64,000 bases of DNA from Apoda limacodes (GCA_946406115.1 OX291561.1:7060273-7124272), one strand, 5' to 3'; counted from the first letter of the stretch, positions 28,155 to 39,916 are shown. The notes: generated from the letters alone by a model not told the origin. Made by a program: numbers and translations.

Positions 28155-30035
28155 AGGTATAAAGTTATTATTTGCTACTGGTTATTACTCCTTTTATGCA
28201 GTAACTTGCTTTTCCTAAAGTTTTCACCTGCGTTTGGCTACATTTCCGATTTTTTAGGTTATATTTTTATATATATTCGATTTAACAGAAAGAACTAATA
28301 GACTCTCCTATTACATATCTAATAGTTTATGTATGAAATTAGAAAGTTTTGAAACATATTATTTGCTACGCAATATACTTGTTATTATTAAGTCTGAAAA
28401 TGACGGGTTATCCCCAAACCAACTATGATTAAAAACATTAGGTATTGCTTAACTAATGCTGACCTCAAATTGGTAGGTTGTTTGTTGTGCCTACATTGAC
28501 CCTGTCTGTCTGACTGTCTGTCTCCTCCTCCTCTAATTGGATCTAAGGGAGTCCTAAATTACGGCTACTGCGCATGAGAAGATCAGAAATATAAAAATAG
28601 GATCAGGATGTAAAACAGTAAATCAAATTAAAATACCTATTTTCTTAGTCCAAAAGAGTAAAACACTTCACTATAAATGACACATTTTATCCACAATGAT
28701 TATTCTATTTACGCAATAAAACACAATGCAACTGCGTAAGTGTATTAGTTAATTTTAAATATACGAAGGACACAACATTTTATAAGTTTATTTTTCGCAG
28801 AGACTACGAACTGGCAACCACAGAGTACAGAAAACAAAAAAGGAATGAATTATTAGTTTATTATTAAATATTACTCTTATTACACCTTCCCCTAAAATTA
28901 CCTGCAGTTATAATGGTAACTTGATAATATAGGTACACATTTTTGACAAGAAAAGCCCTCTCATTCTCGCTACAAAACGTGTCCAATTAGAAATAATAAT
29001 ATATTATTTAATAACGCTGCTAGCATTCTGGGCACCGCTATGCCGCATGATTTTTTAGAGGATATTTTTTATTTATAGTTAGGTTATTTTTTTTTATTAG
29101 ATAAGATAATGTACTGTTCAATGTTTTGTGAAATAAATTCTTGTAGTAAATTAATTAATTAATTGTACATTTAATTATACAAAAATAATACAATTTTTAC
29201 AATCAATATCAAAAATTCATAAACATCACAATATAACAGTAACTTTAATAGTAGATACTGTGCTTACATATTAACTGCGTTTATTTTAGGTATATTAAGA
29301 AAATTAGGTATATGGTTCACCCACCATATTCGCATGATTAACCACAAGTTTTTCACTCAATCAGCCCCATTTTCACCACTTCCCATATCACAACAAGCAC
29401 GTACGCACAATCTTTAATTCAATGATTGCTACACAGTACGCATAAGCAAATCATTTGACACACCTTTCAACTCCATAACTCTAAACACATAGGAATCTTC
29501 TTATACATATATGATGTCTAGTTGCATTCCATCACTCTTGTATGAATGTTTTGCATGACAAATTTATTTCATTTAGCATTTTATATTATCATCCACCTTT
29601 AACGTTAAAGAGAAAGTTTTTTTAAGGCTCATTTCTTCTTTACAAAAATAAGTAACAATTTAGTAGCTGAACTTGCAAAAACTTACATTGAACTCTAACG
29701 GGGAATTAGCTATTTTATAAAATAATCAAAGATATGCTTTAATTATTCGTGCTTATTGAAGTTCCTGCACTAAAGCTGACATAATAAATAGGGTACGGTA
29801 ATTCATTTCAGTTTTTTGTGTTGGTTCATTTAAAAGCAATTTCGGTTGAACATGACCCCCACAGTACAGTACAGCTGCAACACGGACGTTAAGTATTTAA
29901 TTTTCTCTCTACATGCCGCCATTTATCAAGGACCTGATACGTACAGCCGGCCACAAGCTAAAGTACACCATCGAGATTTTAACTCATTTAAAGTTTTACT
30001 ATCATCTCTTTACCCACGATTAAACATCCATTAGT
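28155..30035. other. Intergenic DNA, nothing recognised
   Basis: AT-rich. A run CCTGTCTGTCTGACTGTCTG near 28501 resembles MITE microsatellites, but no flanking termini were seen. Confidence 0.5.
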
Positions 30036-30117
30036 TAAATTACCCTGTTTAGGTAATTATATAAATAAATCTGTAAATTACCCTGTCTAGGTAATTATAT
30101 AAATAAATCTGTAAATT
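30036..30117. repeat. Tandem duplication of a ~40-bp unit
   Basis: TAAATTACCCTGT(T/C)TAGG then TAATTATATAAATAAATCTG occurs twice in a row with one difference. Confidence 0.9.
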
Positions 30118-30309
30118 GTAAAAAAAAGAAGTGCAAAATTAAATCAGTTACTATACTAGGAAAAGTTAATTAACAATTAATTGAGGTATTGACTCCCCTA
30201 CTATGTTGCATCAACTGGTTATTATGTGTTATAATTATAATTAACATAAGTTCTTTGAAATGGTTCGATTTTTTTTTATTTTTTGAGTTCCTACAAATCT
30301 TCTTAAATT

Positions 30310-30612
30310 TCTACTCTGCTATGGATACCAGTCAACGGATACATTTTTTTTGGAAATTCATTGTTCGGTAAAGATAAGCGTGTTACGTTACTCGCTTTGT
30401 GTGACGGTTCGCTGCCAAGTGTGCAAATCTTTACGGAAGTCGGAAGTCACCCCTGCGTCGAGACGGCCGACACCATAAGGTAAGTAATCTACAAACATAC
30501 ATATTTTACATAAAAAAATACGACAAGTGTCTCAAGACAAGCACAAATAATTAATATTTGTTTTGTGCGGGAATCGAACCCACGACCTCAATTCAGTGGG
30601 CTTGGCATTATA
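30310..30612 (-). mobile_element. tRNA-derived SINE, minus strand, interrupted
   Basis: A tail-side TATGGATACCAGTCAACGGA stretch (30320) and a head-side GTGCGGGAATCGAACCCACG (box-B complement, 30567) preceded by TGTCTCAAGACAAGCACA belong to one SINE type. They are separated by about 110 bases of unrelated sequence, suggesting an insertion or two fragments. Confidence 0.5.
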
Positions 30613-30775
30613 AATATACACACATATATATATATTAAATATTTCTTAATTCTATGAAGATCTGTGTATTTGTAAGATTGATATACAAAGATCTTATAAA
30701 TCACTATAAGTGACTTGAAGTTCGTAACAAGCGTATTTCTAAAGCAAAGATGTAGTTGTAATTTTCATTTTGTTG

Positions 30776-30865
30776 TGCCTCAATAGCCTAATTAATAGAG
30801 CACTTTCACGGACAGTAAGGATGTCGCAGGCTCAAGTCCTAGTTTAATCTTTTAAATGCATGTTT
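30776..30865 (+). mobile_element. tRNA-like SINE head
   Basis: AGCCTAATTAATAGAGCACT (box-A-like) and GCAGGCTCAAGTCCTAG (box-B-like) lie at tRNA-like spacing. The element cannot fold as a functional tRNA by inspection. Confidence 0.4.
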
Positions 30866-31204
30866 TCTAAAAAAATATTCAAGTATTTACGTTGACGTTA
30901 TATGTAACAATATATAAATACCCATTATTGCGCTATAACGAAAATCTGAACTGAACATAATTTAATATCCTTCAAGTTCTACACAGCTCGTCCCAAACCG
31001 CTGGTAAAGTTTTATGTTCCCAAATTGCATTACTGCTTCAGAGTGCACCAAGTGTTTCCCGAGAGGTGGCGCCTGTCGCTTTTACTTAAAGTCACATAAA
31101 ATTATATTTAAAACTTCCCTCTCAATAATACAAGTACCTACAGTTTTATTTATTTATTGGTCAATTTTCTATAACTAAATTTAATAAAACAAAATCAAAC
31201 TTAT
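30866..31204. other. Intergenic DNA, nothing recognised
   Basis: No feature recognised. Confidence 0.45.
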
Positions 31205-31207
31205 TAT

Positions 31208-31258
31208 ACAAAGCTAACACACACACACACACTCACAAACACACACGCACCCACACAT
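31208..31258. repeat. Imperfect (CA)n microsatellite
   Basis: ACACACACACACACACTCAC then AAACACACACGCACCCACAC. Confidence 0.9.
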
Positions 31259-31504
31259 AGATAAACACAATACACAGAGTTTTTATGATTGAAATATCAT
31301 TGACATATTATTTTGCCATTGTTTGTAGTAAAAAAATGTCAACATTTGCCAATCTTAGTTCTTTCTATTTATTTTTATTTATATCTCACTATAAAAAAAT
31401 TTACTGAAGACGCATAAGAAAAAGAAGCGAAGTATATCAATTAATTTATTTCATTAATTATTAAAACTTAAAAACTATTAACACAATTTATAAGGTATAT
31501 TTAG

Positions 31505-31665
31505 AAATGTGTAGGTACATACATATAGATAAATGTGTAGGTACATACATACAGATAAATTTGTAGGTACATACAAATAGATAAATATGTAGGTACATAC
31601 ATTTAATAAATGTGTAGGTACATACATATAGATAAGTGTTGAGGTAAATACATATAAATAAATGT
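31505..31665. repeat. Minisatellite, 26-bp unit, about six copies
   Basis: The core GTAGGTACATACA recurs at about 31511, 31537, 31563, 31589 and 31614, with a decayed sixth unit at 31640. The minus-strand open frame across it is only the translated repeat. Confidence 0.9.
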
Positions 31666-32337
31666 TTTTTCATATTCATATTTTCATATTCTCATATTTC
31701 TGTATTCCGCTAAAATAAAAAGAAATATCAATGATATATCAATGTTTTTAAAGCAATAGTGTGGCATACAAGTTCGATGTATAGAGAGCTACTCATGCTA
31801 ACTTACATTTAAATTTTTATTCGATTTTTTGTTACAAAATCGATCCAACGATATGATATACGTACTACTGTCATACCGACATACAGACAGACAGAAACAA
31901 TGATAGTGTATGTATAAGGCCAGAAACAACGGTTTACCTTGCCCTCTGAAGCACGGAATAGTAATATTTAAAAGAATTCTATACGAAACATCATTTCGAC
32001 CTGCAGACAGATGTATATATCAAGAAATACAATTTTCAACAGAAAAGTTAGTTTAAATGTAAAATAAGAACACGTTTAAAATTCAAACTGTTTCGTCTTG
32101 CGGATTTCAACTTCACGCCTAACTTTTACACAAAGAGTGGCTTAGCGAGTTAAGTTTAAAAGTTTTAACGTCAAAACCAACGGCAGAACCGTTATTTTTC
32201 GTGTATATGGCGTAATAACTTCATCTACTGCTTTAGTCATCTATGATTTTGCTTAAAGTTCTAGTTGCATTTTTAATTATTATCTTTTAATTATCTTGCT
32301 TTCTTGGAAAATAAGTGTTTTTAATCTTTAATAGTTA
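31666..32337. other. Intergenic DNA, nothing recognised
   Basis: No frame or mobile-element terminus recognised. Confidence 0.5.
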
Positions 32338-32465
32338 TAAAGAGAAAGCTTATTTTGTAAGTATGTTTATATGTAAAGAGTAGTCTTCGAAACTACTGCA
32401 CCCATTTGATAGATTTTCTTTCTATTTGAAAGCTATATTATTCAGATGGACATGGGCTACATATA
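32338..32465 (+). repeat. Helitron-like internal fragment
   Basis: TATAAAGAGAAAGCTTATTT ... CGAAACTACTGCACCCATTT ... AAGCTATATTATTCAGATGG resembles the 5' part of the Helitron at 12803 (TATAAAGAGGAAAG...CCGAAACTACTGGACTGATTT). Confidence 0.5.
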
Positions 32466-32597
32466 ATGTAGGTATATAGTAGAAAGGCATTACAGTGAAA
32501 CAACGTTCGCTGGGATTGCTATGATCGTACAAAATCTGATGAATTTGGATTTAAATCACAGCCAGGATATAAATACTGCACAGTATCTCAACCCTTT

Positions 32598-32960
32598 TTA
32601 AATCCAAGCACAACCCAATGACGCCAGGATTACGAGTACTGTGTTATTCTTTGACAGTGGACTTATTTTAAGGTCTGTTAAAGGCGCGATTTCAAATGCC
32701 ACTGACAGCAGTCTTGCTGCGAAAAGACGGACGAGGCGAGGCGAGCAGACACGATTGGGCCAAAGCGGACCTTCTTCACAGTCACACTTTCCAGCACCCG
32801 CCACCACTCGGCCAGCGTGAAGCATAGGCATTAGAAGCAGCACGGAACCTATGTGAATAGACAGCACGTATCCAAAAGGGAAGGGCCATAAGAGTGTGGC
32901 CGTGCCCTATCGGCCTATGTGGACGCTGACGTCCAGTAGTGAATCAAAATAATCTGATAT
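32598..32960. repeat. GC-richer unclassified segment
   Basis: It is clearly more GC-rich than its flanks and ends in GGACGCTGACGTCCAGTAGT, reminiscent of LINE 3' ends. The 89-residue minus-strand frame (32598-32867) has no known motif and is not called a gene. It is probably a mobile-element piece. Confidence 0.35.
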
Positions 32961-34524
32961 ATAATAGCTGATATAGCTGGTATTATCATGAAATATATTG
33001 AGTTCTATGCAGCGCGGTCGGGTCTTGGTTATGTATTTTTTTGTCGATTGGTCTGTTTACAAAAAGATCTAAGTATTGTCCACCAACCAAAGAATATTCT
33101 AAAAGTAACTATTATTTTCAGCTATAAAATAAATTTTATGGTTCTATTTTAGAGAACAATAGAAAAATCCCAAGTATTGTGTGATTGATTTGTTAGGATT
33201 TTCTAAGTTGGAGTTGAGGAGTTGTATATCCCAGCCAGGACTCAAATCTCTCGCGAAAGAAAGAATTATCTTACCACTTACCCTACATGAATTTTACCAT
33301 AGCTGTTTTACAGCACAGCTTTTAATAATTAAGTAATTTCTTTTCAAAAAAAAAAATTGTGTTTGTGTTTATCACCGTACTGAGTGCAAAGAAGAAATTA
33401 CATTAAAATAAATAGGTACTGCGAGAAACGTAAAAGTCCGAGTGGCAATCTAACTTCTAGTAGTCGCGATGTTATTTACCTTAGCAAATGACAAAACTCA
33501 GTCCGCCAAAGCACATTGCATAAAGTCTAAAAAAGTTTTCCTGGAGGAAACGAGCTGAAATACAAAATTTATTGATATGAGTTACTTCAAACTGAGTTTT
33601 TTTTTTGGTAAAGCGATATCATTTCGTTCTCTTTGATCCCTAGCTGTATCGTTATTACTCAAGCTTTAGTCATGCAATTATTTTTTTGGGAGATTTAAGA
33701 ATTCTCTCTGTAAATCATACATTTTAGAAAAATGATTACCTTTTCTTTCCTCGCTAGAAAAAAAAACCAAATTTATCGTTTAAAAACAAAATAAACCCTC
33801 GGTATAGCGTAAATACTTCACGGAAGGTCATCAGTTTTTGAATAATATCAAAACGATATGTTTTCTTATTCTTATATTCCTATTCTTTGTTATAACGTAT
33901 ACATTTTACATTTACAAAATATGTATTTATTTAAATAATAATAAGGAAATATTTAAAAAAAAAGTTTTTTGACATGAAAACCACCAATACCCTAAAATCA
34001 CACAAATAAAATGGCAGTACAAAAACGAAGAAAATAAACAGTCGTGCAAAAGTGACATTAACCAAAGAACGGACGAGGTACAGTCGTCATCAATATTAAT
34101 ATTGGGAGCTCGTGGACAGACATTATCGCACCGCCTCATTCCACTCGCTCAAAATATACAGTCGTGCACAAAAGTATTTTAGTTGGAAAAAAATATTTTT
34201 GCATAGTGTATTTTTACAACAGTCACTCACAAAAGTAGGTTCATTTTTTGATTAGCCTCTTAACTTAAAACCTTGTTTTTAAACAACGGTTAAAATAAAA
34301 TTTAAATTTAGAACCGGTAGAAAACGACAGCTAGGTTGCATTCTAAAACCCATTTGGCACAATATGAAAATCAACCTTGGCCGTTCCAGAATGCAATACA
34401 GACGTTAATTGGATAATCAACAGCAGCAGACAATTATTACAGATAGTATTTAATAAAACTAAAATAATGCTTTTTAAATAAAAAAAATATGTTATGAAGA
34501 TGCTGCTTTTGTTTATAAATTTTA
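32961..34524. other. Intergenic DNA, little recognised
   Basis: ACAGTCGTGCAAAAG (34039) and ACAGTCGTGCACAAAAG (34159) are short direct repeats around a CAATATTAATATTG palindrome (34090). Otherwise featureless. Confidence 0.5.
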
Positions 34525-34790
34525 CCAGCGGCTTCACCCGCCCTAAATTTGGTTATCGGAGTGGAAAGTAGCCCTTGTCCTTCTCTGTGCTAAATTTCAG
34601 GTTGATTGTATGCTCCGTTGGGGCAGGATTGAGTAATAAACGTTAAAGTTATTCTTGCGAAAACTTTCAGAATTTTCCAAAAGAAAAAGTAGCCTATGTC
34701 CTGCTCCATATTTCCAACTATATCTGTGCCAAATATGTTCGCTTCGTGATTCAACTATAGAGTCCTTCACTACTCTTGGGATTCAACTTC
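34525..34790 (-). mobile_element. Helitron-like repeat fragment
   Basis: Second copy of the 12186-12460 family: ACCAGCGGCTTCACCCGCCC then TAAATTTGGTTATCGG, ATGCTCCGTTGGGGCAGGAT then TGAGTAATAAACGTTAAAG. Confidence 0.6.
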
Positions 34791-35129
34791 TAGCATGAAG
34801 TTAGTCTTTTTACACTTGTCATCTTTGCGTCATCAAACTCATATTAATTGTATATAAGTAAGTACCAGAAAAATATATTGACCTCCAATTTAATTCCGCC
34901 CACGACTGTACCTTCGATTTCCCTCGAGTGGTGACTTGTAAAATAAAAAGTCGATTTCTCATCTCGTTCATAGTTCTGCCTGCGCCTAATGAAGTGAGTG
35001 TAGTAGAGATAATTGTTAGGTACATTGAAAACACCCAACGATTTGTCTTTTCTTTTGTTATAATATATGTATATTATAAGATTGCCTATAGGATTGACAA
35101 AATTGTAAATACTAATTTCTACTTCTCTG

Positions 35130-35188
35130 CTTTTACAGTTCGAGCTATCCATCTATGGAACGCCTTAGCGCTTAACATTAAACGTTAA
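35130..35188 (+). pseudogene. Possible LINE reverse transcriptase C-terminal scrap
   Basis: The frame ending at 35188 closes with TVRAIHLWNALALNIKR, reminiscent of the conserved RLWN.LP end of non-LTR reverse transcriptases. Too short for certainty. Confidence 0.25.
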
Positions 35189-35344
35189 AATATAGCAGCT
35201 GAATAGCGCGGCCATTACATATGTCTAATTTTCTCTTCGTAGAAAGCGAATTTTCTATAAATTATTTAAGCTTTTTTAAAACGTCTTGACTTTCAACAGA
35301 GCAAAGTAGTACTTTACTTTGGGCCAAAGGTTGGTGCTTACAAG

Positions 35345-35776
35345 TTGCAAGTCCGGGCCCATATGGAGTACTGCTGCCGTCTCTGGGCGGGTGCATCCGT
35401 AGAACAGCTTGGCCTTTTTGACTCGGTTCAACGACGGGCTGTGAAAATCGGCGACGATCCAAAACTCCCAAGCTGTATCGAACAACTTTTGACCATCGCA
35501 CCGTCGTTATCGGCAGGGAATTCATCCTCACACCCTAAAATCCAAATGGTCACGTACATTGCGGTCTTAGAGAAACTTCCAACCGTGAAGGTTCCCCTTA
35601 AGTTGTGGAATGAGCTTCCTGCCAAGGTTTTCTCTAAGGACTACAGTATGGGGTTCTTCAAGAAAGAAGTTATTAGAGTCTTAAAGGGTCGGCAACACAT
35701 TGGTGATGCCCCCCGGTGTTGCAAGCGTCCACAGGCTGCGGTGACCGCATACCGTCAGGCGGACCGCAAGCTTTAG
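35345..35776 (+). pseudogene. LINE (Jockey/CR1-like) reverse transcriptase C-terminus, internally deleted
   Basis: The frame reads MQVRAHMEYCCRLWAGA ... FDSVQRRAVKIGDDPKLPSC ... KLWNELPAKVFSKDYSMGFF ... VLKGRQHIGDAP, the same family as 18973-19467. Compared with that copy, about 110 bases encoding the SLRRDFASLC...LFEMMP region are missing and the remaining sequence between CIEQL and KLWNEL is out of register. No catalytic domain is present. The plus-strand orientation is opposite to that of the 19-kb copy. Confidence 0.8.
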
Positions 35777-35872
35777 AAGTATCCCCCTCCTATCTATACT
35801 ATCCTAAATCACCCCCCCTTTTCCCACTAATCCAACAGTTATCTATATATATAGATAACTGTTATATGTATA

Positions 35873-36615
35873 TGTCGGTGGCCGATATTAAAATCCGGCA
35901 GATCACGAAATTCCTAAGCAGATCGCAAAGTATGGAATAGAAATTAACATATAACTGTAGAGATTGCTATATGAAGCTTGGCTGGAACGCCCCGCTCGCT
36001 TTACTCGCTCCGCATCTATGTTTACAAAAGAGAAACTCAACCTAACCTATCTTACATGACTTATAATGTTTTTGTTCCTTTCGTTTCCATACTTTACGAT
36101 CTGCCTAGGAATTTCGTGATCTTTCTTTCTTTCTAGATTCTGTGTTGATGTCGGCGGCCAATCGCAAACCGGCAGATCGCGGATGCAATGGCATGGCCGT
36201 GGCAAACCTTGAAGAGGCGCCATTTTATGATTTTCCTAATTAACATCAGTCGGATATCGTTCGACGATTTGGCTATCCATTGTTAGCGTGGTGCATCCTA
36301 CACACGTATCTTAGAAACAAAAAAAGACTGTTAGGTTGTATTAATAAATCGCATCGCATGCATAGCCCATACCTAGCAATATTTAGAAATAGCTAACTAA
36401 GCTTTCTAGAGGTGGATTCTGTGTTGATGTCGAAAGCCAATCGCAAACAAGCAGATCGCGGATGCAATAGCATAGCCGTAGCCAGCCATATCAAAAACGT
36501 GATTCGTTGATCGATTTGCGTGAATTTTATTTACTCATTTCATAAATTGGCTAGGTAATAATTAGGACAAACATAAAATAATGCCATATCACGTATACAA
36601 TTGGCCGCCGACATC
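35873..36615. mobile_element. Composite inverted-repeat element (TGTCGGCGGCC ends)
   Basis: The left end TGTCGGTGGCCGATATTAAA and the right end CAATTGGCCGCCGACAT are inverted. The left 250 bases are a relative of the MITE at 2279-2548 (TCCGGCAGATCACGAAATTC, then TTTCCATACTTTACGATCTG). A direct repeat AGATTCTGTGTTGATGTCGG (36135) / GGATTCTGTGTTGATGTCGA (36413) follows inside, each with GCAGATCGCGGATGCAAT. It looks like one family member inserted into or fused with another. Confidence 0.65.
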
Positions 36616-36822
36616 TATAAAACCAATTAGTTCATAAACAATATTTAAGGGGATATATCCCAATAGGCTGTCGCGCTAGGACCTGGTCTAAGATACCGAT
36701 TTACGATAGGGACAAGTGCACCTCGGGCTGACTGTACCTAGTCACAATCATTATAATCGAGGTATCCCCCACTTATATTCATATATTCTCCACTTTTCTC
36801 TTCCAAATATCAACCTAATTAA

Positions 36823-37045
36823 GGGTGCGTTCCAAATCGCAACGAGGAAGTTAAAAAAATGGTTTTGGGACGCCCGGGGTAGAGTATTTTTCCAACTGTC
36901 AAGTTGAATTCTTTACACTGCCATAGAAAAGGTTGAAAATCACTCCTGTCAGTGCGAAAATTAACTGTCAAACGCTCGTTCCAGAACGGGTTAATTTTTC
37001 AACTTTACCGGGCGATAATTACTCGGCGTGATTTGGAACATAGCC
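36823..37045. mobile_element. piggyBac-type MITE with TTAA target duplication
   Basis: The left end GGGTGCGTTCCAAATCGCAA and the right end GTGATTTGGAACATAGCC are imperfect inverted repeats. TTAA flanks both sides (36819-36822 and 37046-37049), the exact duplication made by piggyBac transposases. 223 bp, noncoding. A second internal inverted pair, TTCCAGAACGGGTTAATTTT and AAAAAAATGGTTTTGGGA, is weaker. Confidence 0.8.
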
Positions 37046-37125
37046 TTAATAGAAATTACTTGTACAATTTGTTTTCATTAAAATTAGTCTACATATGCGT
37101 ACAGCACACATCTGAAGATGTCATA

Positions 37126-37340
37126 AAAAATAGGCAAAATTTTAGACTTTTGCATTATTTGAAGGATTTGTATATCGAAAATAGGCAATATTTTAGACTT
37201 TGCGTTTTATAAGGATTTGTCTCGTATATCGATAAATAGGAATATTTTAGACTTTTGCATTATTTGAAGTATTTGTATGTGGAAAAATAGGCAATATGTT
37301 AGACTTTTGCATTATTTGAAGTATTTGTATATCGAAAACT
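37126..37340. repeat. Tandem repeat, ~52-56-bp unit, four copies
   Basis: AATAGGCAA.ATTTTAGACTT followed by TTGCATTATTTGAAG.ATTT and GTATATCGA recurs four times with small length changes. Confidence 0.85.
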
Positions 37341-37361
37341 TGTATATTTATAATGTATGAA

Positions 37362-37457
37362 GAATTATTACAATTTAAATTATATTTGTAAGTGTAGTAA
37401 ATCCAGTAATCCTACTCCACTTGTCTAATCTAAATGTAATTTAAATTGTAATAATTC
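37362..37457. repeat. Perfect 21-bp inverted repeat with 54-bp spacer
   Basis: GAATTATTACAATTTAAATT plus A at 37362-37382 is the exact reverse complement of 37437-37457. It may mark the ends of a small element or of the neighbouring tandem block. Confidence 0.85.
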
Positions 37458-37536
37458 TCATGTCACTGGAAGAGACTAGCATATAAGATACAGCTTCTGC
37501 TTAGTTAAGATGTTAGTGTTCACTAAGAGTTGATAT

Positions 37537-38092
37537 AAATAAATCAAGCACCTAAGTCAATGCAATAAAAAAATACGGCCGAAAAATTCTCATTTTTGTC
37601 GCATATTTTGGCAATTACAAATAAATCAAAACCTATGGGGTACTTCCCGTTGTCGTAGAATCATGAAATTTGACACGAAGCAAGTTCATACATTATAAAT
37701 ATAGGGAAAATCCGATTTTTTTTAATTTGTATTTATAACATATTAAAAAACAGTTGGTCGTCTGACAGGACCCTTTTACTTAAGAACGCGTGGAGGTATC
37801 AAGTTAAATTTAATAACAAAGACTAACGTCTACGTTTGCTTAAAGATGTATAAAAACCGGCTAGGTGCGAGTTGGACTCGCGCACTAAGGGTCCTGTACC
37901 TACTACCATTTACGTAATTTATAAACACAAATAAAGAAAAAGTGTGCCGCTAAGCACGTAGTAGCAAGTACTGACCAAGGCCAACGTTGCTTAAACAACA
38001 AAAAATGTGTACCTGTTTGTTTTTATTCCCAAATTTCGTAAATCGTGGTACGGAACCCACGGTGCGCTAGTCGACTTGCACTTGACCGATGT
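37537..38092 (+). repeat. Left arm of a large inverted repeat
   Basis: About 556 bp, matching 39917-40497 in reverse complement with scattered differences and a few indels. Its right part (37856-38090) is itself a small MITE with ends ACCGGCTAGGTGCGAGTTGG and GGTACGGAACCCACGGTGCG. Confidence 0.85.
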
Positions 38093-38389
38093 CATTAAAC
38101 GACATTGTGACCGTGACTTAAATGGTACAGAAGTACCTTTAAATATGGTTTAGGTTCACTTGATAATTGCTTTTTAGTTGTTTATGTTTTTTCAGTGCGG
38201 TTTTTTTTATTTATTTTTTGTGTTCATATTTCACAGATTCGATTCCTGACTTAAATAATAGAGTAACTATTAATGGTACATTCTCACTCCCTTTCCTTTG
38301 TGGCAATTAAATTTAGATAGGTACTCGCCGATCCTCATCTTTGTCGCAAGATTTATAAAATTTATAAAATCAGCAACGACGACACGCGA

Positions 38390-38510
38390 CACGCTACTTA
38401 TACAGTACCCGCGCGCACTGGCGGTCATACGGAGCGGTCGCCTGCGAAATAATGGTGGGGGATCCCCGCTCTGAACCGCACCGCACCTCATCGTTGCCCT
38501 GCCTAGACAG
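38390..38510 (-). promoter_or_regulatory. GC-rich island with TATA-like motif, possible promoter
   Basis: CG-rich DNA in AT-rich surroundings. On the minus strand it reads GCGCGCGGGTACTGTATAAG then TAGCGTGTCGCG. The open frame downstream on the same strand (38270-38491) is unrecognised and probably not coding. Confidence 0.2.
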
Positions 38511-38913
38511 CCGAGTTACCTCACTATTAGTAGTTATTACGCTATGCTAAGGGTCTCTGAGCTAAGCAACAGATCCTAAATTGTTTAAGATATATCTAGA
38601 TTGGAGGCACACTTTGATAGGTTCTTTGTTTCTGCATAACAGCGAAAAACTATCTTTTCTTTAAAATAAAGTTTCTTTTGACTTGTTACTACGAATAAAA
38701 TTTAACGAGCGCTTACTAAGGTGCCGCTTCATGACGCAGACTAGTTAACTAGCGCTTTATGTCTTAGAACATTTTAGATGACGTAAACCAGATCTTTTAT
38801 AGCGCGTATAACTCGCTCGTTTCATATTTACGAGTGGTGACAAATTTCAGTGTCACTTTGATTAAAATTTTGATTTGATTGTAAACCCAACATACCGACT
38901 TGCATATGAAGAA

Positions 38914-38950
38914 CTAGCTGTGCCCACGGCTCCGCCCACCCGCGTTAGAT
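38914..38950 (-). mobile_element. Helitron 3' end fragment
   Basis: CTAGCTGTGCCCACGGCTCC then GCCCACCCGCGTTAG, the reverse complement of a Helitron terminus. Confidence 0.55.
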
Positions 38951-39916
38951 TGGTTTCTTAGCGTAGGATGCCTTGGAACTCCTTTATTATAGCTGTTATA
39001 GCAGCTAACATAGTTCAGATATACATATAATAGTTTAACATAAAATATTTCGGAATAAAATAAGTCAATGTGTTAAAAGCTATCTTCATTCCAATTTCAG
39101 CTAAATTAATTCATTTGTTGTAGCGAAAATGCCTTGCAAACATACTCAACTCACAGGCTTTCGTATTGATTATATTATAGTGGATATGACATGTACACAA
39201 TTTAGGACATATGTAGCTGAACAGTGACTGTGTCGTGGTGTGACATAATCATAAGAGGAAATATATCCCGGTACACCGGTTGTGTCACAGTCACAGAACA
39301 ATAAAATAAGGTTGTGTGTAAAATTTTTTTTTTTTTTTTTTTTCATCGAGTAAAGAATAGGTATGTACATATGCCGTGAGGAAAGGGTTCCAGAAGTAAC
39401 GATAATACAATTGGCTTCCAGTATCAAAGGTTTATTGTCCAGATAATATTACAGCATGCGAGACACGACGACATGACACAAAAACGGAAAACGGATGTCG
39501 CTACACAGTGTTGCCATAGAGTAACATCATAGATTTTATAAATAACAGATTAGGCCTGTATTTTTTTTCGAAAAAAAAAATAGAGAAAAAAAAATATGGT
39601 TAACAAAAGTGACGACTACTTTATGTTACCTTAAATTAATACGAAATTAAATTACAGAATAACAATAAAAATACTATTTTGTGTGCTAATCTAAATAAAG
39701 AAAGGTAAGTTTATACTTTATTACATGGATAATAGTACTCAGGCTTATAGTCTATCTTAATCCCACAGTTTTATTAATTACACGACCACTACGACTACGA
39801 GTTACATTAGTATTAGGGTTTAATACTAAATCTGTGCTGTTATTTTGTATTGTGTTACTAATTACGTTTTGTTTGTTTTCAGGTGCTGATGTATCGTTTA
39901 ATTACATCGGTTATTA

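Larger units (their letters stand above)
38093..39916. other. Interior of the large inverted repeat
   Basis: 1824 bp with no transposase-like frame. It contains a GC-rich island (38390-38510), a Helitron 3' end fragment (38914) and a T17 run (39326). Confidence 0.6.

Noticed and set aside
28501..28535. Short direct repeats of GTCTG/ACTGTC that could suggest an array
   Set aside because: Simple microsatellite of the kind carried by lepidopteran MITEs. There are no spacers, so it is not a CRISPR-like array.
31488..31679. Tyr/Cys/Thr-rich 63-codon minus-strand frame
   Set aside because: It is simply the 26-bp minisatellite translated.
32598..32867. 89-codon minus-strand frame in GC-richer DNA
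   Set aside because: No recognisable domain. GC-rich repeat pieces often hold open frames on both strands.
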